Shown here piece by piece: positions 51,752-60,337 of a stretch of DNA of 64,000 nt (positions are counted from its first letter, which is position 1; each line of letters begins with the position of its first letter). A program made the translations under genes and the position numbers. The notes below the pieces were generated by a model. That model did no database searches. It had not been told where the DNA came from and worked only from the letters and a program-made list of their open reading frames with translations. Source of the DNA: Mesonia sediminis. Lineage in GTDB: Bacteria; Bacteroidota; Bacteroidia; Flavobacteriales; Flavobacteriaceae. The stretch lies in contig NZ_JBHULZ010000041.1 of NCBI RefSeq assembly GCF_042684705.1, positions 806,001 to 870,000 of the forward strand, in the 5' to 3' direction.

Positions 51752-51770
51752 TTTGTAATAATTAAAATAA

Positions 51771-51802
51771 AAAAACTGCCCTATAAAAAGAGGGCAGTTT
51801 TA
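51771..51802 (-). terminator. Rho-independent terminator of the IcmF gene
   Basis: On the minus strand AAAACTGCCCT, a loop and AGGGCAGTTTTTTT, directly after the mutase stop codon (51807). Confidence 0.9.
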
Positions 51803-51806
51803 TAGT

Positions 51807-54800
51807 CTACATATTTCTTCGGTACTGCCCCCCTACTTCAAATAGAGCCTCAGTAATTTGACCTAAAGAACATACTTTGGTTGCATCCATAAGCTCTTCA
51901 AAAATGTTTTTATTTTGAATAGCCGCTTCTTTAACGCGTTCTAGCGCATCACCTGCACTGTGTTCATAGGTTTTATGCAATTTTTGAAGGGTATTAATTT
52001 GGTTCTGCTTTTCTTCTTCTGTAGCTCGAATTACTTCACCTGGGGTAACTGTGGGCGAACCTTTACTACTTAAGAAGGTATTTACACCAATTATAGGAAA
52101 ATCTCCATTATGCTTTAATGTCTCATAATACAGGCTTTCTTCTTGTATTTTTGAACGTTGATACATGGTTTCCATAGCGCCCAATACACCTCCTCTTTCC
52201 GTAATTCTATCAAACTCTTGCAATACCGCTTCTTCAACCAATTCGGTCAATTCTTCGATGATAAAAGATCCTTGAATAGGGTTCTCGTTTTTAGCCAGCC
52301 CTAACTCTTTATTGATAATTAATTGGATTGCCATTGCGCGTCTTACAGATTCTTCTGTAGGAGTTGTAATAGCTTCATCATAAGCATTGGTATGTAGAGA
52401 GTTGCAGTTATCATAAATAGCATACAGCGCTTGAAGTGTAGTTCTAATATCATTAAAATCAATTTCTTGCGCGTGTAAAGATCTACCAGAGGTTTGAATA
52501 TGATATTTTAGCATTTGTGCCCTAGGATTGGCTCCGTATTTTTCTTTTAGTGCTTTGGCCCAAATTCTTCGAGCTACTCGACCTATTACTGCATATTCAG
52601 GATCAATACCATTAGAGAAAAAGAAAGAAAGGTTAGGACCAAATTTATTGATATCCATACCTCTGCTTAGGTAATACTCCACATAGGTAAATCCGTTAGC
52701 CAAGGTTAAAGCTAACTGAGTGATTGGGTTGGCTCCTGCTTCGGCTATATGGTAGCCCGATATAGAAACCGAGTAAAAATTACGCACTTGATTTTCTATA
52801 AAATATTCTTGTACATCGCCCATCAAACGCAATGCAAATTCGGTAGAGAAAATACAGGTATTCTGAGCTTGATCTTCTTTTAAGATATCGGCTTGAACAG
52901 TGCCGCGCACCACGGCTATGGTTTCTTTTTTTATTTTTTCATAAACCTCCTTTGGTAAGACCCTGTCTCCTGTTACTCCTAATAACATTAGTCCCAAGCC
53001 GTTATTACCTTCTGGCAATTCACCTTTATAGGTTGGCCTTTCTAATCCGCTTTCTTGATAAATCGCCTTTATTTTTTCCTCAACTTCTTCCTCAAGACCA
53101 TTTTCTTTAATGTATTTTTCGCACTGCTGATCTATGGCTGCATTCATAAAGAAACCAAGTAACATAGGAGCCGGACCATTAATGGTCATACTTACCGAGG
53201 TTAAATGATGTGCCAAATCAAATCCGGAATATAGTTTTTTTGCATCATCTAAGCAGCAAATTGAAACCCCAGCATTACCAATTTTACCATAAATATCTGG
53301 TCTTAAATCGGGATCGTTTCCGTAAAGGGTAACCGAGTCAAATGCCGTAGAAAGTCTTTTTGCAGGCAAGCCCAAACTAACATAATGAAATCTTCTATTG
53401 GTTCTTTCTGGTCCTCCCTCACCGGCAAACATTCGGGTAGGGTCTTCTCCTTGGCGTTTGAACGGATATAAACCTGCGGTATAAGGGAATTTTCCTGGTA
53501 CATTTTCTTGAAGAATCCACAATAATAAATCACCCCAAGCCTTATATTTTGGTAAAGCTACTTTAGGGATTTGCGTATGTGACAACGAAGTGGTGTGCGT
53601 ATCTATTTTTATTTCTTTATCTCTTACTTTAAAGCTATAAATAGGATTCTCATACTTCTTAACGGTAGTTGGCCAATTTAAAATCTCTTCCCAATTATAG
53701 GGATCTAAATCCATTTTCACTTTATTGAACTGAGCGATTAATAGATTGATTAAATCAATATCCGATTCATCCTGCAAATCGTTTTTTATCGCCTCCTCGT
53801 CTAGACCATTTTTATTTAAGTAAGCATATTCGTTTTGATCCGAGGGTTTAATATCAAGCAATGTGGTGATAGTTTTATATACGCCATAAAGTTTTTGAGC
53901 TACATTTACCTGGATATTCACATTTTGATCGTAGGCTCGATTATTCTCTGAGATTTCGGAGAGGTAGCGTACCCGTGCTGGAGGGATGACAAATATCTTC
54001 TCAGACATTTCATTGGTAATATGATACTGACTATTCAATGATGCATCGGTTTTTTCGGCCAGGGCATCCATGATATTTTTGTACAAGGTATTCATACCGG
54101 GGTCATTGAACTGGGAAGCAATGGTACCAAATACCGGAATATTGGCATCGTCTTCGTGAAAAAGATGATGGTTTCTCTTGTATTGTTTTTTTACATCGCG
54201 CAAAGCGTCGAGAGCGCCACGTTTGTCAAATTTATTTATAGCTACCAAATCAGCGAAATCAAGCATGTCTATCTTCTCCAATTGCGTAGCAGCTCCAAAC
54301 TCGGGAGTCATAACATACAAGGAAACATCAGAATGGTCTAATATCTCGGTATCGCTTTGTCCGATTCCCGAAGTTTCTAAAATAATTAAATCATACTGCG
54401 CTGCCTTTAGCACTTGAACTGCCTCGCGCACGTGTTTAGATAAAGCCAAATTTGATTGTCTTGTCGCTAGAGAGCGCATGTAAACCCTTGGAGAGTTTAT
54501 AGCATTCATACGAATACGATCGCCTAGAAGGGCTCCTCCCGTCTTTCTTTTTGATGGGTCTACCGATATAATTCCAATAGTCTTATCGGTAAAGTCAGAT
54601 AAAAAACGACGTACCAATTCATCTACTAAAGATGACTTTCCTGCTCCTCCTGTACCTGTAATTCCTAATACAGGAGTTTTACAACTTTTATTGATTTCGT
54701 GAATCTCATCTAGTAAAGTTTGAGCTGTTTCTGGAAAATTCTCTGCAGAAGATATCAAACGGGCCATACTTCCCGCATCTTTATCTTGTACTTTCTGCAG

Positions 54801-55262
54801 TGCTATATTGGCTTTATCTCCCAAAGGATAATCTGATCTCTCTACCAAATCATTAATCATTCCCTGCAGCCCTAGTTCCCGACCATCGTCTGGACTATAT
54901 ATGCGTGTAATTCCGTAGGCTTCTAATTCTTCGATTTCTTCAGGAAGAATTACTCCTCCTCCACCTCCAAAAATCTTAATATGGGCTGCATTTTTTTCTT
55001 TAAGTAAGTCATACATATATTTGAAATATTCTGTATGTCCCCCTTGGTAAGAAGTCATAGCAATCGCATTTGCATCTTCTTGAATAGCGGTATTGACCAC
55101 TTCTTCGACACTACGGTCATGCCCTAAATGAATAACCTCAACTCCCGTTGATTGTATGATACGACGCATAATATTAATTGCGGCGTCGTGACCATCAAAT
55201 AAAGATGCCGCCGTTACAATTCTTACTTTATGCTTGGGTTTATATATTTTTATATTTTTCAT
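51807..55262 (-). CDS. icmF: Fused isobutyryl-CoA mutase IcmF
   Basis: 1,151 residues. Domain order: B12-binding domain (about 12-140) with FDGHDAAINI, the His 25 lower ligand of cobalamin, then a MeaI-type chaperone GTPase (about 195-420, GTGGAGKS P-loop near 203-210), a linker, and the (alpha/beta)8 mutase domain (about 560-1150). Substrate-determining residues point to isobutyryl-CoA: the position of MCM Tyr89 is Phe in LYPFKRQGEDPTRMF and MCM Arg207 is Gln in KEDQAQNTCIF. It interconverts isobutyryl- and n-butyryl-CoA, with the GTPase loading and repairing the cofactor. The ATG at 55262 (MKNIKIYKPK) is chosen. Confidence 0.94.
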   Translation of the reverse strand: MKNIKIYKPKHKVRIVTAASLFDGHDAAINIMRRIIQSTGVEVIHLGHDRSVEEVVNTAIQEDANAIAMTSYQGGHTEYFKYMYDLLKEKNAAHIKIFGGGGGVILPEEIEELEAYGITRIYSPDDGRELGLQGMINDLVERSDYPLGDKANIALQKVQDKDAGSMARLISSAENFPETAQTLLDEIHEINKSCKTPVLGITGTGGAGKSSLVDELVRRFLSDFTDKTIGIISVDPSKRKTGGALLGDRIRMNAINSPRVYMRSLATRQSNLALSKHVREAVQVLKAAQYDLIILETSGIGQSDTEILDHSDVSLYVMTPEFGAATQLEKIDMLDFADLVAINKFDKRGALDALRDVKKQYKRNHHLFHEDDANIPVFGTIASQFNDPGMNTLYKNIMDALAEKTDASLNSQYHITNEMSEKIFVIPPARVRYLSEISENNRAYDQNVNIQVNVAQKLYGVYKTITTLLDIKPSDQNEYAYLNKNGLDEEAIKNDLQDESDIDLINLLIAQFNKVKMDLDPYNWEEILNWPTTVKKYENPIYSFKVRDKEIKIDTHTTSLSHTQIPKVALPKYKAWGDLLLWILQENVPGKFPYTAGLYPFKRQGEDPTRMFAGEGGPERTNRRFHYVSLGLPAKRLSTAFDSVTLYGNDPDLRPDIYGKIGNAGVSICCLDDAKKLYSGFDLAHHLTSVSMTINGPAPMLLGFFMNAAIDQQCEKYIKENGLEEEVEEKIKAIYQESGLERPTYKGELPEGNNGLGLMLLGVTGDRVLPKEVYEKIKKETIAVVRGTVQADILKEDQAQNTCIFSTEFALRLMGDVQEYFIENQVRNFYSVSISGYHIAEAGANPITQLALTLANGFTYVEYYLSRGMDINKFGPNLSFFFSNGIDPEYAVIGRVARRIWAKALKEKYGANPRAQMLKYHIQTSGRSLHAQEIDFNDIRTTLQALYAIYDNCNSLHTNAYDEAITTPTEESVRRAMAIQLIINKELGLAKNENPIQGSFIIEELTELVEEAVLQEFDRITERGGVLGAMETMYQRSKIQEESLYYETLKHNGDFPIIGVNTFLSSKGSPTVTPGEVIRATEEEKQNQINTLQKLHKTYEHSAGDALERVKEAAIQNKNIFEELMDATKVCSLGQITEALFEVGGQYRRNM

Positions 55263-55413
55263 AACAAACATTCCTTTTTTTAAGTGCGTAAATTTAAGAA
55301 AAACTAATTACTTTTTGTCTCGATTCTCTATTTTGAAACCTATCCAAAAGGAATGACTATAGCAAGCCTACAATTATTTTAAGTCAAAATCTAAAGATGA
55401 TACCTAATTTTCT

Positions 55414-55421
55414 TAATTTTG
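55414..55421 (+). promoter_or_regulatory. Putative -7 box for the DUF4197 gene
   Basis: TAATTTTG matches TAnnTTTG, 56 bases before the ATG at 55478. No -33 TTTG at the usual distance. Confidence 0.35.
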
Positions 55422-55477
55422 GTAGCAATACAAATCGATATCTTAATTAGTCAAATCAGTTTTAAATCATTTCAATT

Positions 55478-56197
55478 ATGAAAAATCTTTACTTCTTTTT
55501 ATTTATACTAGCCATTTTTAGTTTTCAGTCTTGTGCAGAATTACAAAGCATTGCTAGTCAAATTCCTCAAGAAAACAAAGTATTAACCAATCAAGATATC
55601 GCACAGGGGTTGAAAGCCGCACTGCAGAAGGGTGTTGACCAGGAGGTTAAAAAACTTACTTTAGAAAATGGATTTTACCAAAATGAGGCGGTTAAAATTT
55701 TATTGCCTAAAGAATTGACCAAAGTTGAAAATACGCTTAGAGATGTTGGACTTGGTAATCTGGCAGATGAAGGGATTAAAGCCTTGAACCGAGCGGCTGA
55801 AGATGCTGTAAAAGAAGCAACGCCTATTTTTGTAAATGCTATTTCGCAAATGACTATTAACGATGCGAAGAATATTTTAATGGGTGACCAAAATGCAGCA
55901 ACGGCGTATTTAAAAGCCAAGACCAATCAAGAATTATATAACAAATTTAACCCGGTAATTCAAAATTCCTTTCGCAAGGTTGGAGCAGACCAAATTTGGA
56001 GTAATCTCATCACCAAATACAACCAAATACCCCTTACCAAAAATGTTAACCCCGATTTAACTGATTATGTAACGAACCAAGCATTGAAGGGTGTCTATTT
56101 TATGATTGAACAAGAAGAAAAACAAATAAGAAACAATGTTAGTGCACGGACAAGTCAAATTCTTCAGCGTGTGTTTGCACTTCAAGATCAATTTTAA
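55478..56197 (+). CDS. DUF4197-family lipoprotein
   Basis: 239 residues. Lipoprotein signal ending IFSFQSCAEL (Cys 19). The DUF4197 core follows: DIAQGLKAALQKGVDQEVKK, EDAVKEATPIFVNAISQMT, DAKNILMGDQNAATAYLKAK and DYVTNQALKGVYFMIEQEEK. The family is helical and of unknown function. Single gene with a lone -7 box; the next small gene follows after about 80 bases. Confidence 0.9.
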   Translation: MKNLYFFLFILAIFSFQSCAELQSIASQIPQENKVLTNQDIAQGLKAALQKGVDQEVKKLTLENGFYQNEAVKILLPKELTKVENTLRDVGLGNLADEGIKALNRAAEDAVKEATPIFVNAISQMTINDAKNILMGDQNAATAYLKAKTNQELYNKFNPVIQNSFRKVGADQIWSNLITKYNQIPLTKNVNPDLTDYVTNQALKGVYFMIEQEEKQIRNNVSARTSQILQRVFALQDQF

Positions 56198-56275
56198 TTA
56201 ATATTAACTCTTTTTACCAATTCCTAAACAAAAAAACAAGATATTATATTCTAAATTGATAACAAAAAAACGAAC

Positions 56276-56455
56276 ATGTTTTGGAAAAGTAAAAGAAGTC
56301 GGATTGATCGTTTGAAAGAAAAATATCAAACGCTTATGAAGAAGGCATTTCTTATAGCCCCAAAAAACAAGAAAAAGAGTGATTACTTGAATCGGCAAGC
56401 AAGGCGTATATTTCAAGAGTTGAAACGCGCCGGCTGGAACAGTCAATATTTTTAA
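56276..56455 (+). CDS. Lacal_2735-like small basic protein
   Basis: 59 residues, MFWKSKRSRIDRLKEKYQTL followed by MKKAFLIAPKNKKKSDYLN and ending in RAGWNSQYF. The start MFxxxKk..iekLqkKYe.Lm.eA.. and the pattern S..kk....a...i..e...L are those of the Lacal_2735/DUF6435 small proteins common in Flavobacteriia (family assigned by recall). Function unknown. It lies between the DUF4197 and mscS genes on the same strand, with 26 bases to the next start. An overlapping frame on the opposite strand is discarded because this one has the family pattern. Confidence 0.7.
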   Translation: MFWKSKRSRIDRLKEKYQTLMKKAFLIAPKNKKKSDYLNRQARRIFQELKRAGWNSQYF

Positions 56456-56481
56456 TTTAAAATGCTTAAATCCCTAATGCG

Positions 56482-57372
56482 ATGAACCAAAATGCTGCCG
56501 ATAAATTTCTAGAATCTGCTACTGCCTACTACCAAGAGTTTATTGGGCTTCTTCCAAAAATTGGTATTGGTATATTAATTGTAATCCTTGGAAGTCTCAT
56601 TGCTAAATTAATTTCTTCATTTTATTTAAAAAGAATAAAGCGTAAAACTACCGACCCTTTGATGGCAAGATTCCTAGCGCAAGCCATCAAAATTAGTTTT
56701 ATTTTATTATCATTTATGCTAGCACTCGAAATTGCTGGCTTAAGCAATATTGCCGCTGGAGTTTTGACAGCAGCTGGTGGAGCTGCTATTATTTTAGGAT
56801 TTGCTTTTCAAGACATTGGGAAAAATTTTTTAGCAGGAATTATCTTAGCGTTCAACAGACCATTTCACATTAATGACACCATTATGGTAGGTGATTTTTT
56901 TGGTAAGGTAAAGGCCTTAAATTTTAGGTACACCCATATTAAAAGTTCAGATGGTCGTGACATTTTTATACCTAACTCTGATGTACTTACCAAAGCGGTA
57001 GAAAACTATACTGCCGACGGTTTTTTTAGAAATGAGTTCATCGTAGGAATAGGCTATGAAGATAATATTGAGCAAGCCAAGGAAATAATCATGGGTATTA
57101 TTAATAGTCAACCAGAAATCATTCAAAACGATATTGATCATCAAAATTTTGTTACCGAAACAGAACTAGCGGTTAACGCTGTAAATCTTAAGGTTTTCTT
57201 TTGGGTGGACACCCAAGATTATAGAGTGTCTTCACGAATTTTCAGAGGGCTTATCATCCGTAAAGTAAAAGAGGCTCTAGATAAAAGCGGCTTTAATCTC
57301 CCCGCTAATATTACTGAACTCAAACTATATAAAAATACAGAAGATATTCCTTTGCGTCTTAAGAAGGATTAA
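56482..57372 (+). CDS. Small-conductance mechanosensitive channel (MscS family)
   Basis: 296 residues: three N-terminal spans (about 22-115), the pore-lining third helix AAGVLTAAGGAAIILGFAFQ and GKNFLAGIIL, then the cytoplasmic beta and alpha/beta domains (ITIMVG-type segment DTIMVGDFFGKVKALNFRYT, IPNSDVLTKAVENYT). It gates in response to membrane tension during osmotic downshock. The 3' end overlaps the convergent BtuF-like gene by 14 bases. Confidence 0.93.
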   Translation: MNQNAADKFLESATAYYQEFIGLLPKIGIGILIVILGSLIAKLISSFYLKRIKRKTTDPLMARFLAQAIKISFILLSFMLALEIAGLSNIAAGVLTAAGGAAIILGFAFQDIGKNFLAGIILAFNRPFHINDTIMVGDFFGKVKALNFRYTHIKSSDGRDIFIPNSDVLTKAVENYTADGFFRNEFIVGIGYEDNIEQAKEIIMGIINSQPEIIQNDIDHQNFVTETELAVNAVNLKVFFWVDTQDYRVSSRIFRGLIIRKVKEALDKSGFNLPANITELKLYKNTEDIPLRLKKD

Positions 57373-58156
57373 TTCTATTAATTTCTTTGTGTAAGTTAAT
57401 AAAGTATGACATAGCTTTAAGTAAGCGTGAACCGTACCAGCTAAAAAATTCTCCATTAACCAATACAACCTTATCTTGTAAGTTTTCAGGAATTTCTTGG
57501 ATGTGCTTTTCTTTAAACGGAAAAGGTTCTGATGAAAAAAAAATGAAATCTACTTGAGGAAATTTATTCCAATCGATTACTGGATATCTTGATTGATGAG
57601 TGTAAGCATTTTGATAGCCTGCTAAATGCAAAATATGGTGAATAAATGTCTGATTTGCCGCAACCATCCAAGGATCTTTCCAAATAAAATAAGCTACTTT
57701 TTTCAATGGCGCTTTATTTATTTGTTGTTGTAGCTGTTGTTGTTTTTGGTTAATAGCTGCAAGCATTTCTTCAATAGCTAAATCGCAATTAAAAATAACA
57801 CCATATTGACGCATTAGCTGGAAAGCTTCAGGAAGCGTATTTACATCTGAGACATGCACCGGTGCTATTTTTTGAAGTTCGTCAACCATCTCTGGTGTAT
57901 TTTCTTCTTTATTACATAGAATAATATCTGGGTTTAATGATGCAATTTTATCTAAATGCACTTGCTTGGTACCGCCTACTACATTACTTTGTTTACGGAT
58001 TTTTTTAGGGTGCACACAAAATTTAGTCACGCCCACCAATTTATCTGCTAAACCTAAATCGAACAACAATTCTGTTTGACTTGGCACCAAACTGATTATT
58101 CGTTGTGGAGCTTTATCCAAACATAGCCTTCGATTTAATTGATCAAAAACTTGCAT
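57359..58156 (-). CDS. BtuF-like cobalamin-binding domain protein
   Basis: 265 residues of the helical-backbone metal-receptor fold: N-terminal lobe RIISLVPSQTELLFDLGL, VGVTKFC and LDKIASLNPDIILCN, long connecting helix (about 110-145), and C-terminal lobe with MVAANQTFIHHIL and YPVIDWNKFPQVDFIFFSSEPF. The best relatives bind cobalamin or other corrinoids/siderophores. There is no signal peptide or lipobox, so as drawn it would stay in the cytoplasm; no earlier start fits. It sits between mscS and pyrF, near two B12-dependent enzymes (IcmF and ribonucleotide reductase). Confidence 0.85.
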   Translation of the reverse strand: MQVFDQLNRRLCLDKAPQRIISLVPSQTELLFDLGLADKLVGVTKFCVHPKKIRKQSNVVGGTKQVHLDKIASLNPDIILCNKEENTPEMVDELQKIAPVHVSDVNTLPEAFQLMRQYGVIFNCDLAIEEMLAAINQKQQQLQQQINKAPLKKVAYFIWKDPWMVAANQTFIHHILHLAGYQNAYTHQSRYPVIDWNKFPQVDFIFFSSEPFPFKEKHIQEIPENLQDKVVLVNGEFFSWYGSRLLKAMSYFINLHKEINRINPS

Positions 58157-58204
58157 AGGAGGCTATTTTGATATTTCTAAAGTTAACTTGCTTCTTTCTA
58201 AACT

Positions 58205-59032
58205 TTAAGACAATAATTGATCTACATAAACTTTCATTTGTTGCTGAAGCTCAAAGGCTTTGTTTTTGGCGGCTTCTGCAAAATCTGTTTGTCTACTAGC
58301 GTAAATAATTCCTCGCGAAGAGTTGACTAGCAAACCTACTTGATTGTTAAGTCCGTATTCGCAAACCTCTTTTAAATTCCCACCTTGAGCTCCTACTCCA
58401 GGGACCAATAAAAAATGGTTTGGAACAAGCTCTCGAATAGTCTTAAACGAAGATGCTTTCGTGGCGCCCACTACGAACATTAAATTTTGTGAGTTCTTCC
58501 AATTCACAGCCGTTTTCAAAACCTTATGATAAAGCTCCTCGTTATTCACTAAAGTTTGCGTTTGAAAATCGAGTGCGCCCTGATTAGAAGTTAAGGCCAA
58601 TAAAATGGTGTGCTTATTGGGAAAAGCCAAAAAAGGCTCTACAGAATCTTTACCCATATAAGGAGCTACGGTCACCGAATCAAAACCCAAATCTTCGAAA
58701 AAAGCTTTTGCGTAGCGACTAGAGGTATTGCCTATATCCCCTCTTTTGGCATCTGCTATAGTAAAAACATCAGGATACTGTTCATTGATATATCGTATAG
58801 TTTTTTCTAAAGCTAACCAACCTTTAACACCATAAGCTTCATAAAAAGCGGTGTTAGGTTTATAAGCCACCGCAAATTTATGAGTTGCATCTATAATTGC
58901 TTTATTAAAAGCAAAAATAGGGTCTTCCTCTTGAAGTAAGTGCTCGGGGATTTTATCTAAATCGGCATCTAAACCGATGCATAAAAAAGATTTCTTTTGT
59001 TTTATTTGCTGAACAAGTTCTGCTGTGGTCAT
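58205..59032 (-). CDS. pyrF: Orotidine 5'-phosphate decarboxylase (type 2)
   Basis: 275 residues, longer than the 230-residue type 1 enzymes. The catalytic segment is IADAKRGDIGNTSSRYAK (Asp-Lys-...-Asp), with AVAYKPNTAFYEAYG upstream and FLLVPGVGAQGGN near the phosphate-binding end. It makes UMP in the last step of pyrimidine synthesis. It follows prfA by 27 bases in a shared direction. Confidence 0.95.
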   Translation of the reverse strand: MTTAELVQQIKQKKSFLCIGLDADLDKIPEHLLQEEDPIFAFNKAIIDATHKFAVAYKPNTAFYEAYGVKGWLALEKTIRYINEQYPDVFTIADAKRGDIGNTSSRYAKAFFEDLGFDSVTVAPYMGKDSVEPFLAFPNKHTILLALTSNQGALDFQTQTLVNNEELYHKVLKTAVNWKNSQNLMFVVGATKASSFKTIRELVPNHFLLVPGVGAQGGNLKEVCEYGLNNQVGLLVNSSRGIIYASRQTDFAEAAKNKAFELQQQMKVYVDQLLS

Positions 59033-59059
59033 AATAGTGATGCAAGTGCCTTTAAAAGA

Positions 59060-60136
59060 TTAAAAGATATCTGATCCTTCTTTAAGTTTTTCGGTATTGG
59101 CAACCAATTTTAATTCGTCAATAATTTTTTGAATATCCCCGTTAATTATATTAGACAAATCATATAAAGTTAAATTTATACGGTGGTCGGTAACACGGCC
59201 TTGCGGATAATTATAGGTTCTAATTTTTGCACTACGGTCACCACTGGTTACCATTGAACCTCTTTTAGCTGCATCGGCCTCTTGTTTTTTGGCCAGCTCC
59301 ATATCATACAATCTAGAGCGTAAAACTTTAAATGCCTTTTCTTTATTTTTATGCTGTGATTTTTGATCTTGACATTGAGCTACTATACCTGTAGGCTCGT
59401 GCGTAAGACGAACTGCAGAATAGGTTGTATTTACCGATTGCCCTCCAGGACCAGAAGAACAGAAGTAGTCAATTCTTACATCTTTAGGATCTATTTCTAC
59501 ATCAAATTCTTCGGCTTCTGGAAAAACCATTACGGTTGCTGCGCTAGTATGCACCCTTCCTTGGGTTTCTGTTTGTGGCACACGCTGAACACGATGCACT
59601 CCTGCTTCATACTTTAAAGTACCATAAACGTCTTCTCCGCTCACCTCAAATTGAATTTCTTTAAATCCTCCATTAGTTCCTTCAGAAAAATCTACTGTAC
59701 TTACACTCCAGCCTTTGCTCTCACAGTATTTAGTAAGCATTTTATAAATATCTCCTGCAAAAATACTTGCTTCATCACCGCCTGTCCCCGCACGAACCTC
59801 AACTACAGCATTTTTAGCATCTTCAGGATCTTTAGGAATAAGCATCATTCTTATCTTTTCCTCTAGCTCAGGAAGTTCTTGCTTAGCCTCTTCCAGCTGC
59901 ATTTTGGCCATTTCGACCATTTCCTCATCGCTCCCATCTGCAATTATCTCTTCGGCTTCGCTCTTATTTTGAGTAAGTTCTACATAGCGCTCTCGCTCTA
60001 CCATTAACTTTTTAAGGTCTTTATACTCTTTTGTAAGCTCTACATATCTTTTTTGATCGGCAATGATTTCAGGTTGTATAATTAAATCGTTTACCTCGTC
60101 AAATCGCTGCTTTACTATGTTTAATTTATCTATCAT
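59060..60136 (-). CDS. prfA: Peptide chain release factor 1
   Basis: 358 residues. The recognition tripeptide is PQT in HRVQRVPQTETQGRVH, and the catalytic GGQ lies in SSGPGGQSVNTTYSAVRL. It releases proteins at UAA and UAG codons. Single-domain architecture as in E. coli RF1. The ATG at 60136 gives MIDKLNIVKQRFDEV, the usual N-terminus. Confidence 0.97.
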   Translation of the reverse strand: MIDKLNIVKQRFDEVNDLIIQPEIIADQKRYVELTKEYKDLKKLMVERERYVELTQNKSEAEEIIADGSDEEMVEMAKMQLEEAKQELPELEEKIRMMLIPKDPEDAKNAVVEVRAGTGGDEASIFAGDIYKMLTKYCESKGWSVSTVDFSEGTNGGFKEIQFEVSGEDVYGTLKYEAGVHRVQRVPQTETQGRVHTSAATVMVFPEAEEFDVEIDPKDVRIDYFCSSGPGGQSVNTTYSAVRLTHEPTGIVAQCQDQKSQHKNKEKAFKVLRSRLYDMELAKKQEADAAKRGSMVTSGDRSAKIRTYNYPQGRVTDHRINLTLYDLSNIINGDIQKIIDELKLVANTEKLKEGSDIF

Positions 60137-60274
60137 AAAAATTCAATAATTGCACAAATTTACGATTATTTCTTGATTGTATTAACTGCTGCTTTTAATA
60201 TTATGCTCCAACTAGTATATTTTTCTAGTTGCTTTTAATTCCGCATAAGCAACAATTACTTGTTGTATAAATTA

Positions 60275-60305
60275 AAAAACGACCAAGACTAATTGATCGT
60301 TTTTT
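60275..60305 (-). terminator. Rho-independent terminator of the ribonucleotide reductase gene
   Basis: On the minus strand AACGATCAA, a loop and TTGGTCGTT pair over 9 bp including one G-U, followed by TTTTTAATT, about 30 bases after the stop codon. Confidence 0.7.
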
Positions 60306-60337
60306 AATTTACAGATTGAATTTAATGCTTGCTAATT

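Noticed and set aside
55263..55477. Cobalamin riboswitch upstream of IcmF
   Set aside because: No B12-box-like sequence (GCCACTG type) or extended structured leader was recognised in this stretch; the same holds for 62885-63077 before nrdJ.
56204..56446. 80-codon minus-strand frame
   Set aside because: Overlaps the supported plus-strand small gene at 56276-56455; the translated sequence resembles no protein and has no promoter box.
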